From Paenibacillus agaridevorans (GTDB lineage Bacteria > Bacillota > Bacilli > Paenibacillales > Paenibacillaceae): a stretch of 64,000 bases of DNA. Numbering within the stretch: the stretch's first letter is position 1; the number at the start of each line of letters is the position of its first letter. Below the pieces are notes generated by a model. It searched no databases. It had not been told where the DNA came from and saw only the letters and a list, made by a program, of their open reading frames with translations. Positions 1 through 7,649 of this stretch are shown piece after piece. The position numbers and the translations under genes were made by a program. The stretch spans positions 167,096-231,095 of the forward strand of contig NZ_BDQX01000430.1 in NCBI RefSeq assembly GCF_003112455.1, given 5' to 3'.

Positions 1-817
1 GATGTTTTAAGAAGGGGTGTTCTGCCACTGGAGGCTCATTTTCAAATACATCGAAAGCAGCGCCGGCAACAATTCCCTTGTCCAGCGCCTCCATAAGCGA
101 AACTTCGTCAATAATGCCTCCGCGAGCGCAGTTAACAATTCTCATCCCCCGCTTCATAACATTAAACTGAGGTCTGGCAATCAAATGATGCGTCTCTTTT
201 GTTAATGGCGTATGTACGGACAAAAAATCTGCAGTCCTGATGATTTCGTCCATTGTCAAAAGTTTGATGCCCAATTTGTCTGCTCTCTCTTTTGATAGAT
301 ATGGATCATAACCAACAATATCCATTCCAAACGCCGCAGCGCGTTTGGACAATTCTATGCCAATGCGGCCAAGCCCCAGCACGCCGAGCACCTTATTTCG
401 TAATTCGACGCCGAGAAATGATTTGCGATCCCAATGGCCGGCAATTGTTTTGGCATAAGCTTGCGGAATATGTCTTGCCAGTGCCATCATCATCGCAAAA
501 GTATGCTCGCATGTCGTAACCGTATTGCCGTCAGGCGCATTAACCACAATAATTCCCCTGCTTGTGGCGGCTTCCAAATCAATATTGTCTACTCCTACAC
601 CTGCTCTGGCTATTACTTTTAAACGACTTCCAGCCTCCATGACGCGGCGGGTAACTTTGGTTTGAGAACGAACCAGCAGCGCATCATAGGAAGAAATAAT
701 GGATATAAGCTCCTCTTCGCAAAGTCCTGTAATTTGGGACAGCGCTACATCTTCAGCGCCTATCAATTGCTGTAATCCAAAATCGCTTATAGGATCTGTG
801 ACCAGAACTTTAAACAT
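1..817 (-). CDS. serA: D-3-phosphoglycerate dehydrogenase, 3' end cut by window edge
   Basis: The first 272 codons of a 2-hydroxyacid dehydrogenase that runs off the left edge. SerA oxidises 3-phosphoglycerate to 3-phosphohydroxypyruvate with NAD, the first step of serine synthesis. Translation of the minus strand from the ATG at 817 gives the SerA N-terminus (MFKVLVTDPISDFGLQQL), the substrate loop ARAGVGVDNID, the NAD fold GVLGLGRIG near residue 147, VNCARGGIIDE near 232, and it ends in AEHPFLKH where the catalytic His is expected. An AGGAGGGGAT-type ribosome site lies just upstream. The C-terminal ASB/ACT domains are outside the window. A hairpin with a T-run lies about 110 nt upstream of the start codon in the direction of transcription. 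Confidence 0.93.
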   Translation of the reverse strand, partial: MFKVLVTDPISDFGLQQLIGAEDVALSQITGLCEEELISIISSYDALLVRSQTKVTRRVMEAGSRLKVIARAGVGVDNIDLEAATSRGIIVVNAPDGNTVTTCEHTFAMMMALARHIPQAYAKTIAGHWDRKSFLGVELRNKVLGVLGLGRIGIELSKRAAAFGMDIVGYDPYLSKERADKLGIKLLTMDEIIRTADFLSVHTPLTKETHHLIARPQFNVMKRGMRIVNCARGGIIDEVSLMEALDKGIVAGAAFDVFENEPPVAEHPFLKH

Positions 818-934
818 ACGATCCCCTCCTCGTAGAATACCATGCCAGTATATCAGTCGATGGATTGGATATACATATCCATAAAAACGAAAATGAGCAG
901 TCCAAATAAAAAATGAAAAATCCCATAAAAAAAA

Positions 935-963
935 TCGTCTCAAAAATCATGCTTTTGAGACGA
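935..963 (-). repeat. palindromic hairpin in the serA leader (CGTCTCAAAA family)
   Basis: Arms TCGTCTCAAAA (935-945) and TTTTGAGACGA (953-963) form an 11-bp stem with a 7-nt loop. Read on the minus strand it is followed by eight T residues (927-934), so it has the form of an intrinsic terminator lying 5' of serA. Related copies occur near 36733-36846 and a half copy at 19241. Confidence 0.6.
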
Positions 964-1047
964 CTTGAAACGACTTGGAATAACAACGAGTCCAGTTTGT
1001 TAAAATAATGTAGCCCGCCCATTAAGTCAATCGAGGAGCCCATGTCC

Positions 1048-2400
1048 ATGAGCGATTCCGCATCGAAGCGTCACGCATCGAAGTCAGACGACAAACAAGG
1101 CAATATGTCCTGGTGGCAATTGGCCTTGTTCGGTTTGGGGACAACCACGGGAACAGGATTTCTGCTGGGCTCCAGCTTGGCCATTGAAAAAGGCGGCTTC
1201 TCCGTCATTCTCAACTTTTTGCTTGCAGCCGTCGGTACCTTTATCGTATTTCAGGCACTGGCGAAAATGATAGCCCTGCACTCCGAAAAAGGGTCGTTTC
1301 GAACGTATTCCAAGCAAGCATTCGGACATTGGGCGGGCTTCAGTCACGGCTGGGTATACTGGTCCTCCGAGATGCTTATTCTCGGAAGCCAATTGACCGC
1401 CATCGGTTTATTCACGCGATTCTGGTTTCCGAATCTCCCGCTGTGGATGCTAACCAGCGGTTATGCCGTATTAGGAGTCGGAGTTGTCTTGCTCGGTACG
1501 GCTTGGTTCGAGAAAACCGTCAATGTGCTGGCTATTGTCAAAGTAGCGGCAATCGTAATGTTTATCCTATTGGCCTGCCTCGTCATTCCCGGTTTTCTGG
1601 GTTCGGAGAATGCGCATACGCATGCGCCAAATTCGTTTCAAGGCATCTTCAAAGGCGGTGCGATGGGCGTTTGGACAAGCTTGATTTACGTTTTCTTCTG
1701 CTTTTCGGGCATTGAAGTGATGGGTATTATGGCAGCGGAATTAAAAGAACCCAAAGAGGCGCCGAAATCGGGGCGTTTGATGATTGCCATCATTACGTTC
1801 CTTTTTGTTGTTTCCATCGGACTGGTGCTCTTTGTAACGCCCATTGATCAAATCACCACGCAAGAAAGCCCCTTCGTAACGGCATTAAAGGATCTGCATT
1901 ATGAAGTGCTCGTCCATATTTTCAACGGTGTCCTGATCATCGCCGGATTTTCGGGCCTCGTCGCATCCCTCTATTCCGTTACTCTCGTGATGTCGATGAT
2001 AGCGGACGAAGGCGATGCGCCGAAGTTTTTTTCCAAAAAAACCCGCAAACGAAAATTCCCCTACGGCTCTCTCCTGTTGACGTTAGGGGGAATGGCGGTA
2101 TCCATCACGGTTGCTTTGCTGCTTCCCAATCGTGTATACGAATTTATTACAACGGCCGGCGGACTTATGTTGTTATACACGTGGCTCTATATCTTGTTCG
2201 CTTCGTACAAGCTTTTGAAGCCGAATGCGTGGGAACGCGCGCAAAGCTATATCGCAATTGCATTATTGCTTGCCGCGGTAGTCGGTACATGGTTTGACGG
2301 ATCAACCAGACCCGGTTTTTTTATTAGTCTGGGATTCATTAGCGCCATCGGCATCGTCACCTTTTTTATGCGCAAACAATGGGCCGAATCAGAAAAATAA
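1048..2400 (+). CDS. amino-acid permease, APC superfamily
   Basis: A polytopic membrane protein of 450 residues with about 12 hydrophobic segments. The N-terminal segment WQLALFGLGTTTGTGFLLGS carries the glycine-rich TM1 motif of APC transporters (substrate-binding unwound helix), and FSGIEVMGIMAAELKEPK near residue 230 is the conserved TM6/loop motif. It probably takes up an amino acid by proton symport; the substrate cannot be told from sequence. Two ATGs are in frame, 1042 and 1048. The GAGGAG site (1033-1038) lies 3 nt from the first and 9 nt from the second, so 1048 is preferred. The gene converges on lysE and the two reading frames overlap by 12 bp at their stops. Confidence 0.85.
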   Translation: MSDSASKRHASKSDDKQGNMSWWQLALFGLGTTTGTGFLLGSSLAIEKGGFSVILNFLLAAVGTFIVFQALAKMIALHSEKGSFRTYSKQAFGHWAGFSHGWVYWSSEMLILGSQLTAIGLFTRFWFPNLPLWMLTSGYAVLGVGVVLLGTAWFEKTVNVLAIVKVAAIVMFILLACLVIPGFLGSENAHTHAPNSFQGIFKGGAMGVWTSLIYVFFCFSGIEVMGIMAAELKEPKEAPKSGRLMIAIITFLFVVSIGLVLFVTPIDQITTQESPFVTALKDLHYEVLVHIFNGVLIIAGFSGLVASLYSVTLVMSMIADEGDAPKFFSKKTRKRKFPYGSLLLTLGGMAVSITVALLLPNRVYEFITTAGGLMLLYTWLYILFASYKLLKPNAWERAQSYIAIALLLAAVVGTWFDGSTRPGFFISLGFISAIGIVTFFMRKQWAESEK

Positions 2401-3015
2401 GGCCTGGATCGCTTGCCACTCAAAATAGAAGCCGAAGCCCAGCAAGCAAACGCCCGCCGCTCGCGAAATAAACACAAGCACGCCTTCATGCAGAAACTTT
2501 TGGAATACGCTGGAGATGGAAGCCATGGCGACATCCCACAGCATGAGTCCGATAAATATGCCCGAGCTGTATAGCAGCAATTCCAACGTGCCGTACCTCT
2601 GGGCGGTCGTAGCCAAAATCGAGCCGTAAATGCCAAGCCAGAATAAAATGCTGACCGGATTGGAAAAGGTCATAAGAAAACCGGCGTAAAAGGATTTTGC
2701 ATGCGATTCATTGGAACGCTGCTCCGATAAGGATAACCTATCGTTTTTTTTGAAGCTTTCTACGCCTGTATAAATAAGAATAAACCCGCCGAACAGCCAC
2801 AAAAATGTTTTGGCAAACGGCGTTTCCAGGAAATGAGCCAATCCGAAATAAATGAGCAGCATAAATACCGCGTCCGCGGCCATCGCGCCAAGACCGATCA
2901 GCCAAGCGTGCCAGAAGCCATGTTTGATGCCCTTCTCAAGCTGCGCCGCATTAACCGGACCGATAGGCGCCGCCAAAGAAAAACCAAGCAAAACGTAACT
3001 TAAAAAAATGTTCAT
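2389..3015 (-). CDS. LysE/RhtB-family amino-acid exporter
   Basis: 208 residues from the chosen ATG at 3015, the usual size for the family. It begins MNIFLSYVLLGFSLAAPIGP, the hallmark TM1 with the APIGP motif, followed by hydrophobic segments and the TFSNPVSILFW motif near residue 120 that marks the second half of the inverted repeat. The family exports amino acids (lysine, threonine, homoserine lactone). An open frame continues upstream to 3162 but the extra 49 residues are not membrane-like and the G-rich site GGGG precedes 3015 by about 8 nt, so the longer start is rejected. The stop (TGA, 2389-2391) lies inside the 3' end of the convergent permease gene. Substrate unknown. Confidence 0.85.
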   Translation of the reverse strand: MNIFLSYVLLGFSLAAPIGPVNAAQLEKGIKHGFWHAWLIGLGAMAADAVFMLLIYFGLAHFLETPFAKTFLWLFGGFILIYTGVESFKKNDRLSLSEQRSNESHAKSFYAGFLMTFSNPVSILFWLGIYGSILATTAQRYGTLELLLYSSGIFIGLMLWDVAMASISSVFQKFLHEGVLVFISRAAGVCLLGFGFYFEWQAIQALFF

Positions 3016-3109
3016 GCGCATACCCCATTCGACAGAGATACCTGTACTTGTACATCCTATTGAGGACTTGTCTGCACTAGAACCTGGCTTGAGCAACACA
3101 AACAAATAA

Positions 3110-3131
3110 AGCCCGCTAATGGCAGCGGGCT
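3110..3131 (-). terminator. intrinsic terminator after the GntR/binding-protein regulator
   Basis: Stem AGCCCGCT (3110-3117) with AGCGGGCT (3124-3131), 6-nt loop, followed on the minus strand by TTTATTTGTTTG. It lies 40 nt past the stop at 3171 and ends transcription of locus A before lysE. Confidence 0.75.
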
Positions 3132-3170
3132 TCGTGGAAAGCATATTGTGGGTAAGCTTCAAGACGCATA

Positions 3171-4568
3171 CTATTCAAGCTCTTGATTAAGAGCCTGCTC
3201 TATGCTTGCAATTGCATTCGAGGCTGTTTCAAGCCCCGCCCAATACAACTTGAGATGATGAACCATAGCTGTCAGCTGGGAGCGCTTCATATTCATGTCG
3301 GAGTAGTATCGGTAGCTTGGCATAATTTCACGGAACATTTGATATCGTTTGGGCTCGCCCTGTTTGTTCTGCCGCTCCGACTGGGCCGCTTCTTTAACGC
3401 TAGGGATGGACAACGTCTGATTTCTCATAAACATCTGCGCTTCTCTCGATGTTAAAAAATCAACCAGCAATTTCGCCGCCTCCTTATGGGCCGACTGACT
3501 GCTGATGCCGATTCCTACGTTCAGAAGCAGCGTTTTTGGCGTCTCTACATAAGGAACAGGCGAGATATCGTATTCGAACGACGCCTGCTTTAGTTGATTC
3601 AATCTGAAATAAGTGGTGACAATCATCGATGTTCGTTCTTCCGAAAATAAACGCTCCGGATCCTGCGAGTTCTCGAATACAAGGGATGGCGCCGTGTATT
3701 CGTTCGTAAACAGCTCTTTTAACGTGTGAATGCTTTTGGTGAACGGCTCGCTTCGAAAATTAAACTGGCCCGCCTCGTCCCTTTGCAACTGAAAATCATG
3801 CTGCAGCAGCCAAAGCGGCCATCGATTGTTGGAATAAGGATAAAAAAAGAAACCCAGTCGCTTATGCTCTTCCCCGTTCTTGGACAATACTTCAGCGGCT
3901 CTGTAAAAGTCGCTCCAGGTCCAGCTGCTGTCCGGCTCCGCCAGCCCGGCTTCTTGAAAGTGTCTTCTATTGTAACAAAGAATAACCGGCGAAAAAGAAA
4001 ACGGCTTGACATAACTCCGGCCTTCAATGGTGAACGCGCGATTGAGAAACGGATAGATGGCTTCGTCAATCGGCTGCTCCATCAGCATTTGCAAGCGGGA
4101 TGTTTCATGAAAATGTTTAAAATCGTAAAAGTTCAACAAAACGACATCCAGCATTTGCTCTTCCATAAACTCAATGGCTTGATCGGCGTAATGATCCGTA
4201 TGCATCGTCATGCGCTTAACCTGAATATGCGGATGCTTCCGCTCGAACATATCCAGCAAAGCCGCCATGTCGATCTCCTGGTCTACTTCAGGGTAATAGC
4301 AGAACCGAATGCTCGTCCTGCCGCTTCCTTCGCCCGGCTTCAGCACCATATTGCCGATTTTCGGTTTTTTGACGATAAGCCCTTCGTTTACGAGCTCCTC
4401 CAACCCTTTGCGAACCGATTTTTTGCTCAATTGAAACTGTTCGCCCAGCACGTCCTCCGACGGCAAATAACTCCCCGGAGCCAGGGTCCCGCTAAGTATA
4501 TCTTCTCTAAGCTGATGAACCATCGTCTCGAGCCGCACTCGAAACGTGGTTCTGCTTGGCTTTTCCAT
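3171..4568 (-). CDS. GntR-type DNA-binding domain fused to an extracellular-type solute-binding domain
   Basis: A 465-residue chimera without a signal peptide or membrane segment, so it is cytoplasmic. Residues about 10-75 are a GntR winged helix (LREDILSGTLAPGSYLPSED, then QLSKKSVRKGLEELVNEGL). Residues about 90-455 look like a family-1 sugar-binding protein of ABC importers (FERKHPHIQVKRMTMH, YNRRHFQEAGLAEPDSSWTW, ERTSMIVTTY, LLVDFLTSREAQMFMRNQ). The effector pocket of the usual FadR/HutC/MocR types is therefore replaced by a periplasmic-binding fold, suggesting direct sensing of the imported oligosaccharide. It is the last gene of locus A, next to a real importer. ATG 4568 has AAGGG 11 nt upstream; a longer in-frame start at 4610 adds nothing family-like. 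A perfect palindrome lies in its promoter (4624-4643). Similar chimeras are known from Paenibacillus; the ligand is unknown. Confidence 0.82.
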   Translation of the reverse strand: MEKPSRTTFRVRLETMVHQLREDILSGTLAPGSYLPSEDVLGEQFQLSKKSVRKGLEELVNEGLIVKKPKIGNMVLKPGEGSGRTSIRFCYYPEVDQEIDMAALLDMFERKHPHIQVKRMTMHTDHYADQAIEFMEEQMLDVVLLNFYDFKHFHETSRLQMLMEQPIDEAIYPFLNRAFTIEGRSYVKPFSFSPVILCYNRRHFQEAGLAEPDSSWTWSDFYRAAEVLSKNGEEHKRLGFFFYPYSNNRWPLWLLQHDFQLQRDEAGQFNFRSEPFTKSIHTLKELFTNEYTAPSLVFENSQDPERLFSEERTSMIVTTYFRLNQLKQASFEYDISPVPYVETPKTLLLNVGIGISSQSAHKEAAKLLVDFLTSREAQMFMRNQTLSIPSVKEAAQSERQNKQGEPKRYQMFREIMPSYRYYSDMNMKRSQLTAMVHHLKLYWAGLETASNAIASIEQALNQELE

Positions 4569-4623
4569 ACAATGCACTACCCTTCGTATAATACCGGACA
4601 TATCTTGCAAAATTTCGGTACCT

Positions 4624-4643
4624 TATATACTTGGTAGTATATA
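4624..4643. promoter_or_regulatory. perfect palindrome, probable operator of the GntR chimera
   Basis: TATATACT (4624-4631), spacer TGGT, AGTATATA (4636-4643): perfect 8-bp arms. It fills most of the 78-bp gap between the dehydrogenase stop and the regulator start. Position and symmetry suit an autoregulatory GntR operator; binding is inferred. Confidence 0.55.
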
Positions 4644-4646
4644 TCA

Positions 4647-5696
4647 CTATTCATATGTTATCAATGTGCCTAAAGCAGGCGAAACCGACATAAATAAACC
4701 CTCGTACATGCTGGGAATCTCGTCAATATGCACGCTCTGATTAACCAGAGGGTTGATCGAGATGCGCTTCTCCCGCAAGAGCCGAATATATTCGCTCATA
4801 TTTCTGCCTTCCGTCCAGCGTACATAACCCAGCGGATAGTCCTGACCGTCGGCTTCGTAGTTGCTGTCGTAACGTCCGGGACCGCCGGCTCGCGATATGC
4901 GAATTTCCGCCTCTTTCCGGAACATTTTCTCTCTTGAAAAATCCATTTCGAGATCGCCGACAATGACGATGTTGCCCCGGTCCCGTATCCAGTCCAGACT
5001 TCCGTCAATCAACCCGTTGTTTTTGCCATTGGCCGCGAGCAGCACCGCATCCACTCCGCAACCCGACGTCGCTTGATGAATGACGGCTTCAAGCTCTTCT
5101 AGCGTTTGGGCCGTTCTGCCTTTGCTGAGCGATTCGAACAAGGCGCAACGCTCCGCCTGCAAATCGTAAACAATCGTATCATAAGCCGCCGCGCTGGCAA
5201 TTTGGGCTGTAATCTGGCCGATAATGCCCATCCCCACAATAACGACCGATTGGCCGAACTCCAGCTTGGCCTGCCGCAGCGCATGTATGGAGATAGCGCC
5301 GAGTCCGGCAAATGCGGCTTCCTTCATATCCACATCATCCGGCACAAGCGTAGCAAGATGCTTGGGCACCAGCATATATTCGGCATGACGAACATAAGGC
5401 GCGCCGTAGCAGGCTACGCGATCGCCCGGTTTGACGTGATGGACACCCTCCCCCACCGCGCTTACAATGCCGCATGCGCTATAGCCCAGCGCAGCGGGCT
5501 GCTGATGATTGGACATCAGCATCAGCCGCTCTGTACCGTTGCTTACGCCGGAATATACGGTCCGAACAAGTACGGAGTGAGCCTTCACCTCGGGGACAGG
5601 TACCTGTTGCACAATCGCCTTGCCTTTGTAGCTGAATATTGTCTTCATAGGACTGTCGAGCTTTATCGTTTCGCTTATCTGCAATGGATTTATCAT
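4647..5696 (-). CDS. MDR-superfamily (zinc-type) alcohol/polyol dehydrogenase
   Basis: 349 residues with the medium-chain dehydrogenase plan: an N-terminal GroES-like domain (residues 20-145) and a Rossmann domain with VVIVGMGIIGQITAQIA near residue 160. The position that holds the catalytic zinc-binding Cys in classical members (GxCGSD) reads GVSNGTERL, so this belongs to the branch that lacks that ligand and may not use catalytic zinc. Expected to oxidise or reduce a sugar or sugar acid with NAD(P); the substrate is unknown. Its ATG overlaps the permease stop in TAATG at 5694-5698, so translation is coupled to the importer. The 5' end is unusual for the family because about 16 residues precede the normal MKTIFSYKGK start; an internal ATG at that Met is an alternative. 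Confidence 0.8.
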   Translation of the reverse strand: MINPLQISETIKLDSPMKTIFSYKGKAIVQQVPVPEVKAHSVLVRTVYSGVSNGTERLMLMSNHQQPAALGYSACGIVSAVGEGVHHVKPGDRVACYGAPYVRHAEYMLVPKHLATLVPDDVDMKEAAFAGLGAISIHALRQAKLEFGQSVVIVGMGIIGQITAQIASAAAYDTIVYDLQAERCALFESLSKGRTAQTLEELEAVIHQATSGCGVDAVLLAANGKNNGLIDGSLDWIRDRGNIVIVGDLEMDFSREKMFRKEAEIRISRAGGPGRYDSNYEADGQDYPLGYVRWTEGRNMSEYIRLLREKRISINPLVNQSVHIDEIPSMYEGLFMSVSPALGTLITYE

Positions 5697-6577
5697 TATT
5701 CTTTTACTCCTCCAAGCATAACGCCTTTGGCAAAATATTTTTGCAGAAACGGATAGATGACGAGAATAGGCAACGTCGCTATGACTGTCGTCGCATATTT
5801 GATCGTCTCGGATACGCCGACTACGTCGCCGCTTCCGACCCCGCCGAGCATATCGTTGGTCTGCGAGGAAACGAGAATCTCCCTAAGCAGCAATTGAAGC
5901 GGATGCAACGAACGATCCTGCAAATAAATCATGGCGTCAAACCAGCTGTTCCAATGATAGACGGCGTAAAATAACGTCATGACGGCGACAACCGGCATGG
6001 AGAGCGGAAGCACAATACTCCACAGTATCCGGTATTCGCTCGCTCCTTCCATTTTGGCCGATTCGATAAGTCCGTCGGGTATGGTGGATTGAAAGAAGGT
6101 TCGCATCACGATCAGATTATAGGCACTGATTGCGCCCGGCAGCAGCAGAGCCCAACGCGTGTCGAACAAGCCAAGATCGCGCACGTTCAAATACATCGGG
6201 ATAAGTCCGCCGCTGAAAAACATCGTAAATACAATAAAAAGCATAACGCCATTGCGGCCGTACAAATCTCTGCGCGACAACGGATAGGCGCCCAAGGTCG
6301 TCAGGACGAGGTTGATCAGCGTGCCCGCAAGAACATAGAAGATCGTATTGCGGTACGTGAGCCATACGCGAGAGTCGTTGAATACCCGTTCATAAGCCTC
6401 CAGATTAAATCCTTTGGGCCATAATGAAACGGCGCCGGACGCAATGGATGCTGCATCGCTGACCGAGGACACGATGACAAACCAAAGCGGATACAGAAAT
6501 AGAAACGATCCAACCACGAGCAATACTATATTGAAAGCGTCAAACAGGCGCTCCCCAATCGACTTATTGTAAGTCAT
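5696..6577 (-). CDS. carbohydrate ABC importer permease, LplC/YtcP (MalG) type
   Basis: 293 residues, six predicted membrane helices. The EAA loop that docks the ATPase reads ESAKMEGASEYRILWSIVLP near residue 185. The N-terminus (SIGERLFDAFNIVLLVVGSF) and the C-terminus ending in FAKGVMLGGVKE are typical of the YtcP/LplC group found with long binding proteins of roughly 540 residues. It forms the membrane channel with the gene upstream at 6590. GGGGGAAA stands 6 nt before the ATG. No ATPase gene is linked. Confidence 0.88.
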   Translation of the reverse strand: MTYNKSIGERLFDAFNIVLLVVGSFLFLYPLWFVIVSSVSDAASIASGAVSLWPKGFNLEAYERVFNDSRVWLTYRNTIFYVLAGTLINLVLTTLGAYPLSRRDLYGRNGVMLFIVFTMFFSGGLIPMYLNVRDLGLFDTRWALLLPGAISAYNLIVMRTFFQSTIPDGLIESAKMEGASEYRILWSIVLPLSMPVVAVMTLFYAVYHWNSWFDAMIYLQDRSLHPLQLLLREILVSSQTNDMLGGVGSGDVVGVSETIKYATTVIATLPILVIYPFLQKYFAKGVMLGGVKE

Positions 6578-6589
6578 CTGCGTTTCCCC

Positions 6590-7558
6590 CTACCATAAGC
6601 TGCTTTCCGCCTTCTTCTTGGCCAATTGATTCACCAGTACAAGCAGCGTAAAGTTAATCACTGAGTTGAACAGGCCTACGGCAGCGGTAAAGCTGTAGTT
6701 GGCTTCGGTAATGCCTCTGCGGAAAACAAAGCTTCCAATCACATCCGCCGTCTCATACGTTGCAGAGTTATATAACAAAATGATTTTGTCAAAACCGACA
6801 ACCATGAAATTTCCGATATTAATAATAAGCAGAATAATGATGGTCGGCATGATGCCCGGCAATGTGATGCTCAGCATCTGTCTCCACCGTCCCGCCCCGT
6901 CGACTGCCGCCGCTTCATAAAGAGAAGGATTGATTCCCGATAGCGCAGCGAGGAAAATGATGGAGCTCCAGCCTACGCTTTGCCATATGCCCGACCCGAC
7001 AAAGATGATCCGGAACCATTCCGGCAGAATCATAAAATTGATCGGTTCGCCGATCACGCCTATTGCCAGCAAGGAACGGTTAATGATGCCGTCCGGCTGC
7101 AGGAAGTCAATCAGCATGCCGCATACGACGACTAGCGATATGAAATGCGGCAAATACGAAATCGATTGCACAAATCGTTTAAAGATTTGATTTTTGAGTT
7201 CATTAAGCAGCAACGCCAATATAATGGCCGCCGGGAATCCGAATATAAGCTGATACAGACTGATCACAATCGTATTCCGCAATATGCGGACGAAAAAATA
7301 GCTTTCGAAAAATTGCTGAAAATGCTTGAAGCCGACCCATGGACTGTCTCCAATGCCGAGGAAGGGCTTGAAGTCTTTAAAAGCAATAATCGCCCCGTAC
7401 ATCGGCTTGTAATGAAAGACAATAAAATATAAAACAACGGGAATCAGCATGATATAAAGCGATCGGTTTTTAATAACTCCTCGGAATGTCGCTCGCCGGA
7501 CGCCTTTTTTCAAACGATCCGGAACTTTGTTATTCGATTTAGCCGCGTTAGCGTTCAT
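6590..7558 (-). CDS. carbohydrate ABC importer permease, LplB (MalF) type
   Basis: 322 residues. After a basic cytoplasmic leader of about 30 residues it shows SLYIMLIPVVLYFIVFHYKP, the signature first helix of LplB-like permeases, followed by MYGAIIAFKDF. The EAA loop is EAAAVDGAGRWRQMLSITLP near residue 220. It pairs with the LplC-type permease 12 bp downstream and with the lipoprotein encoded upstream. A ribosome site AAAGGA lies 8 nt before the ATG. Confidence 0.88.
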   Translation of the reverse strand: MNANAAKSNNKVPDRLKKGVRRATFRGVIKNRSLYIMLIPVVLYFIVFHYKPMYGAIIAFKDFKPFLGIGDSPWVGFKHFQQFFESYFFVRILRNTIVISLYQLIFGFPAAIILALLLNELKNQIFKRFVQSISYLPHFISLVVVCGMLIDFLQPDGIINRSLLAIGVIGEPINFMILPEWFRIIFVGSGIWQSVGWSSIIFLAALSGINPSLYEAAAVDGAGRWRQMLSITLPGIMPTIIILLIINIGNFMVVGFDKIILLYNSATYETADVIGSFVFRRGITEANYSFTAAVGLFNSVINFTLLVLVNQLAKKKAESSLW

Positions 7559-7605
7559 ATGCCCGTTCCTTTCCGGGAAGCCCGTTAATGCTCATTTGGT
7601 TAAAA

Positions 7606-7636
7606 AGGCGGCCCCAAAAGCTTAAGGGGCGCGCCT
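7606..7636 (-). terminator. imperfect hairpin between binding protein and permeases
   Basis: AGGCGGCCCC and GGGGCGCGCCT pair with one bulge around AAAAGCTTAA and are followed on the minus strand by TTTTTAACC. A weak intra-operon terminator here would give more binding protein than permease, a common arrangement. Confidence 0.5.
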
Positions 7637-7649
7637 GCCTTGCATGCCG

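Noticed and set aside
3726..4637. 303-codon plus-strand frame
   Set aside because: Antisense to the GntR/binding-protein chimera, which has clear motifs; no ribosome site or protein-like composition.
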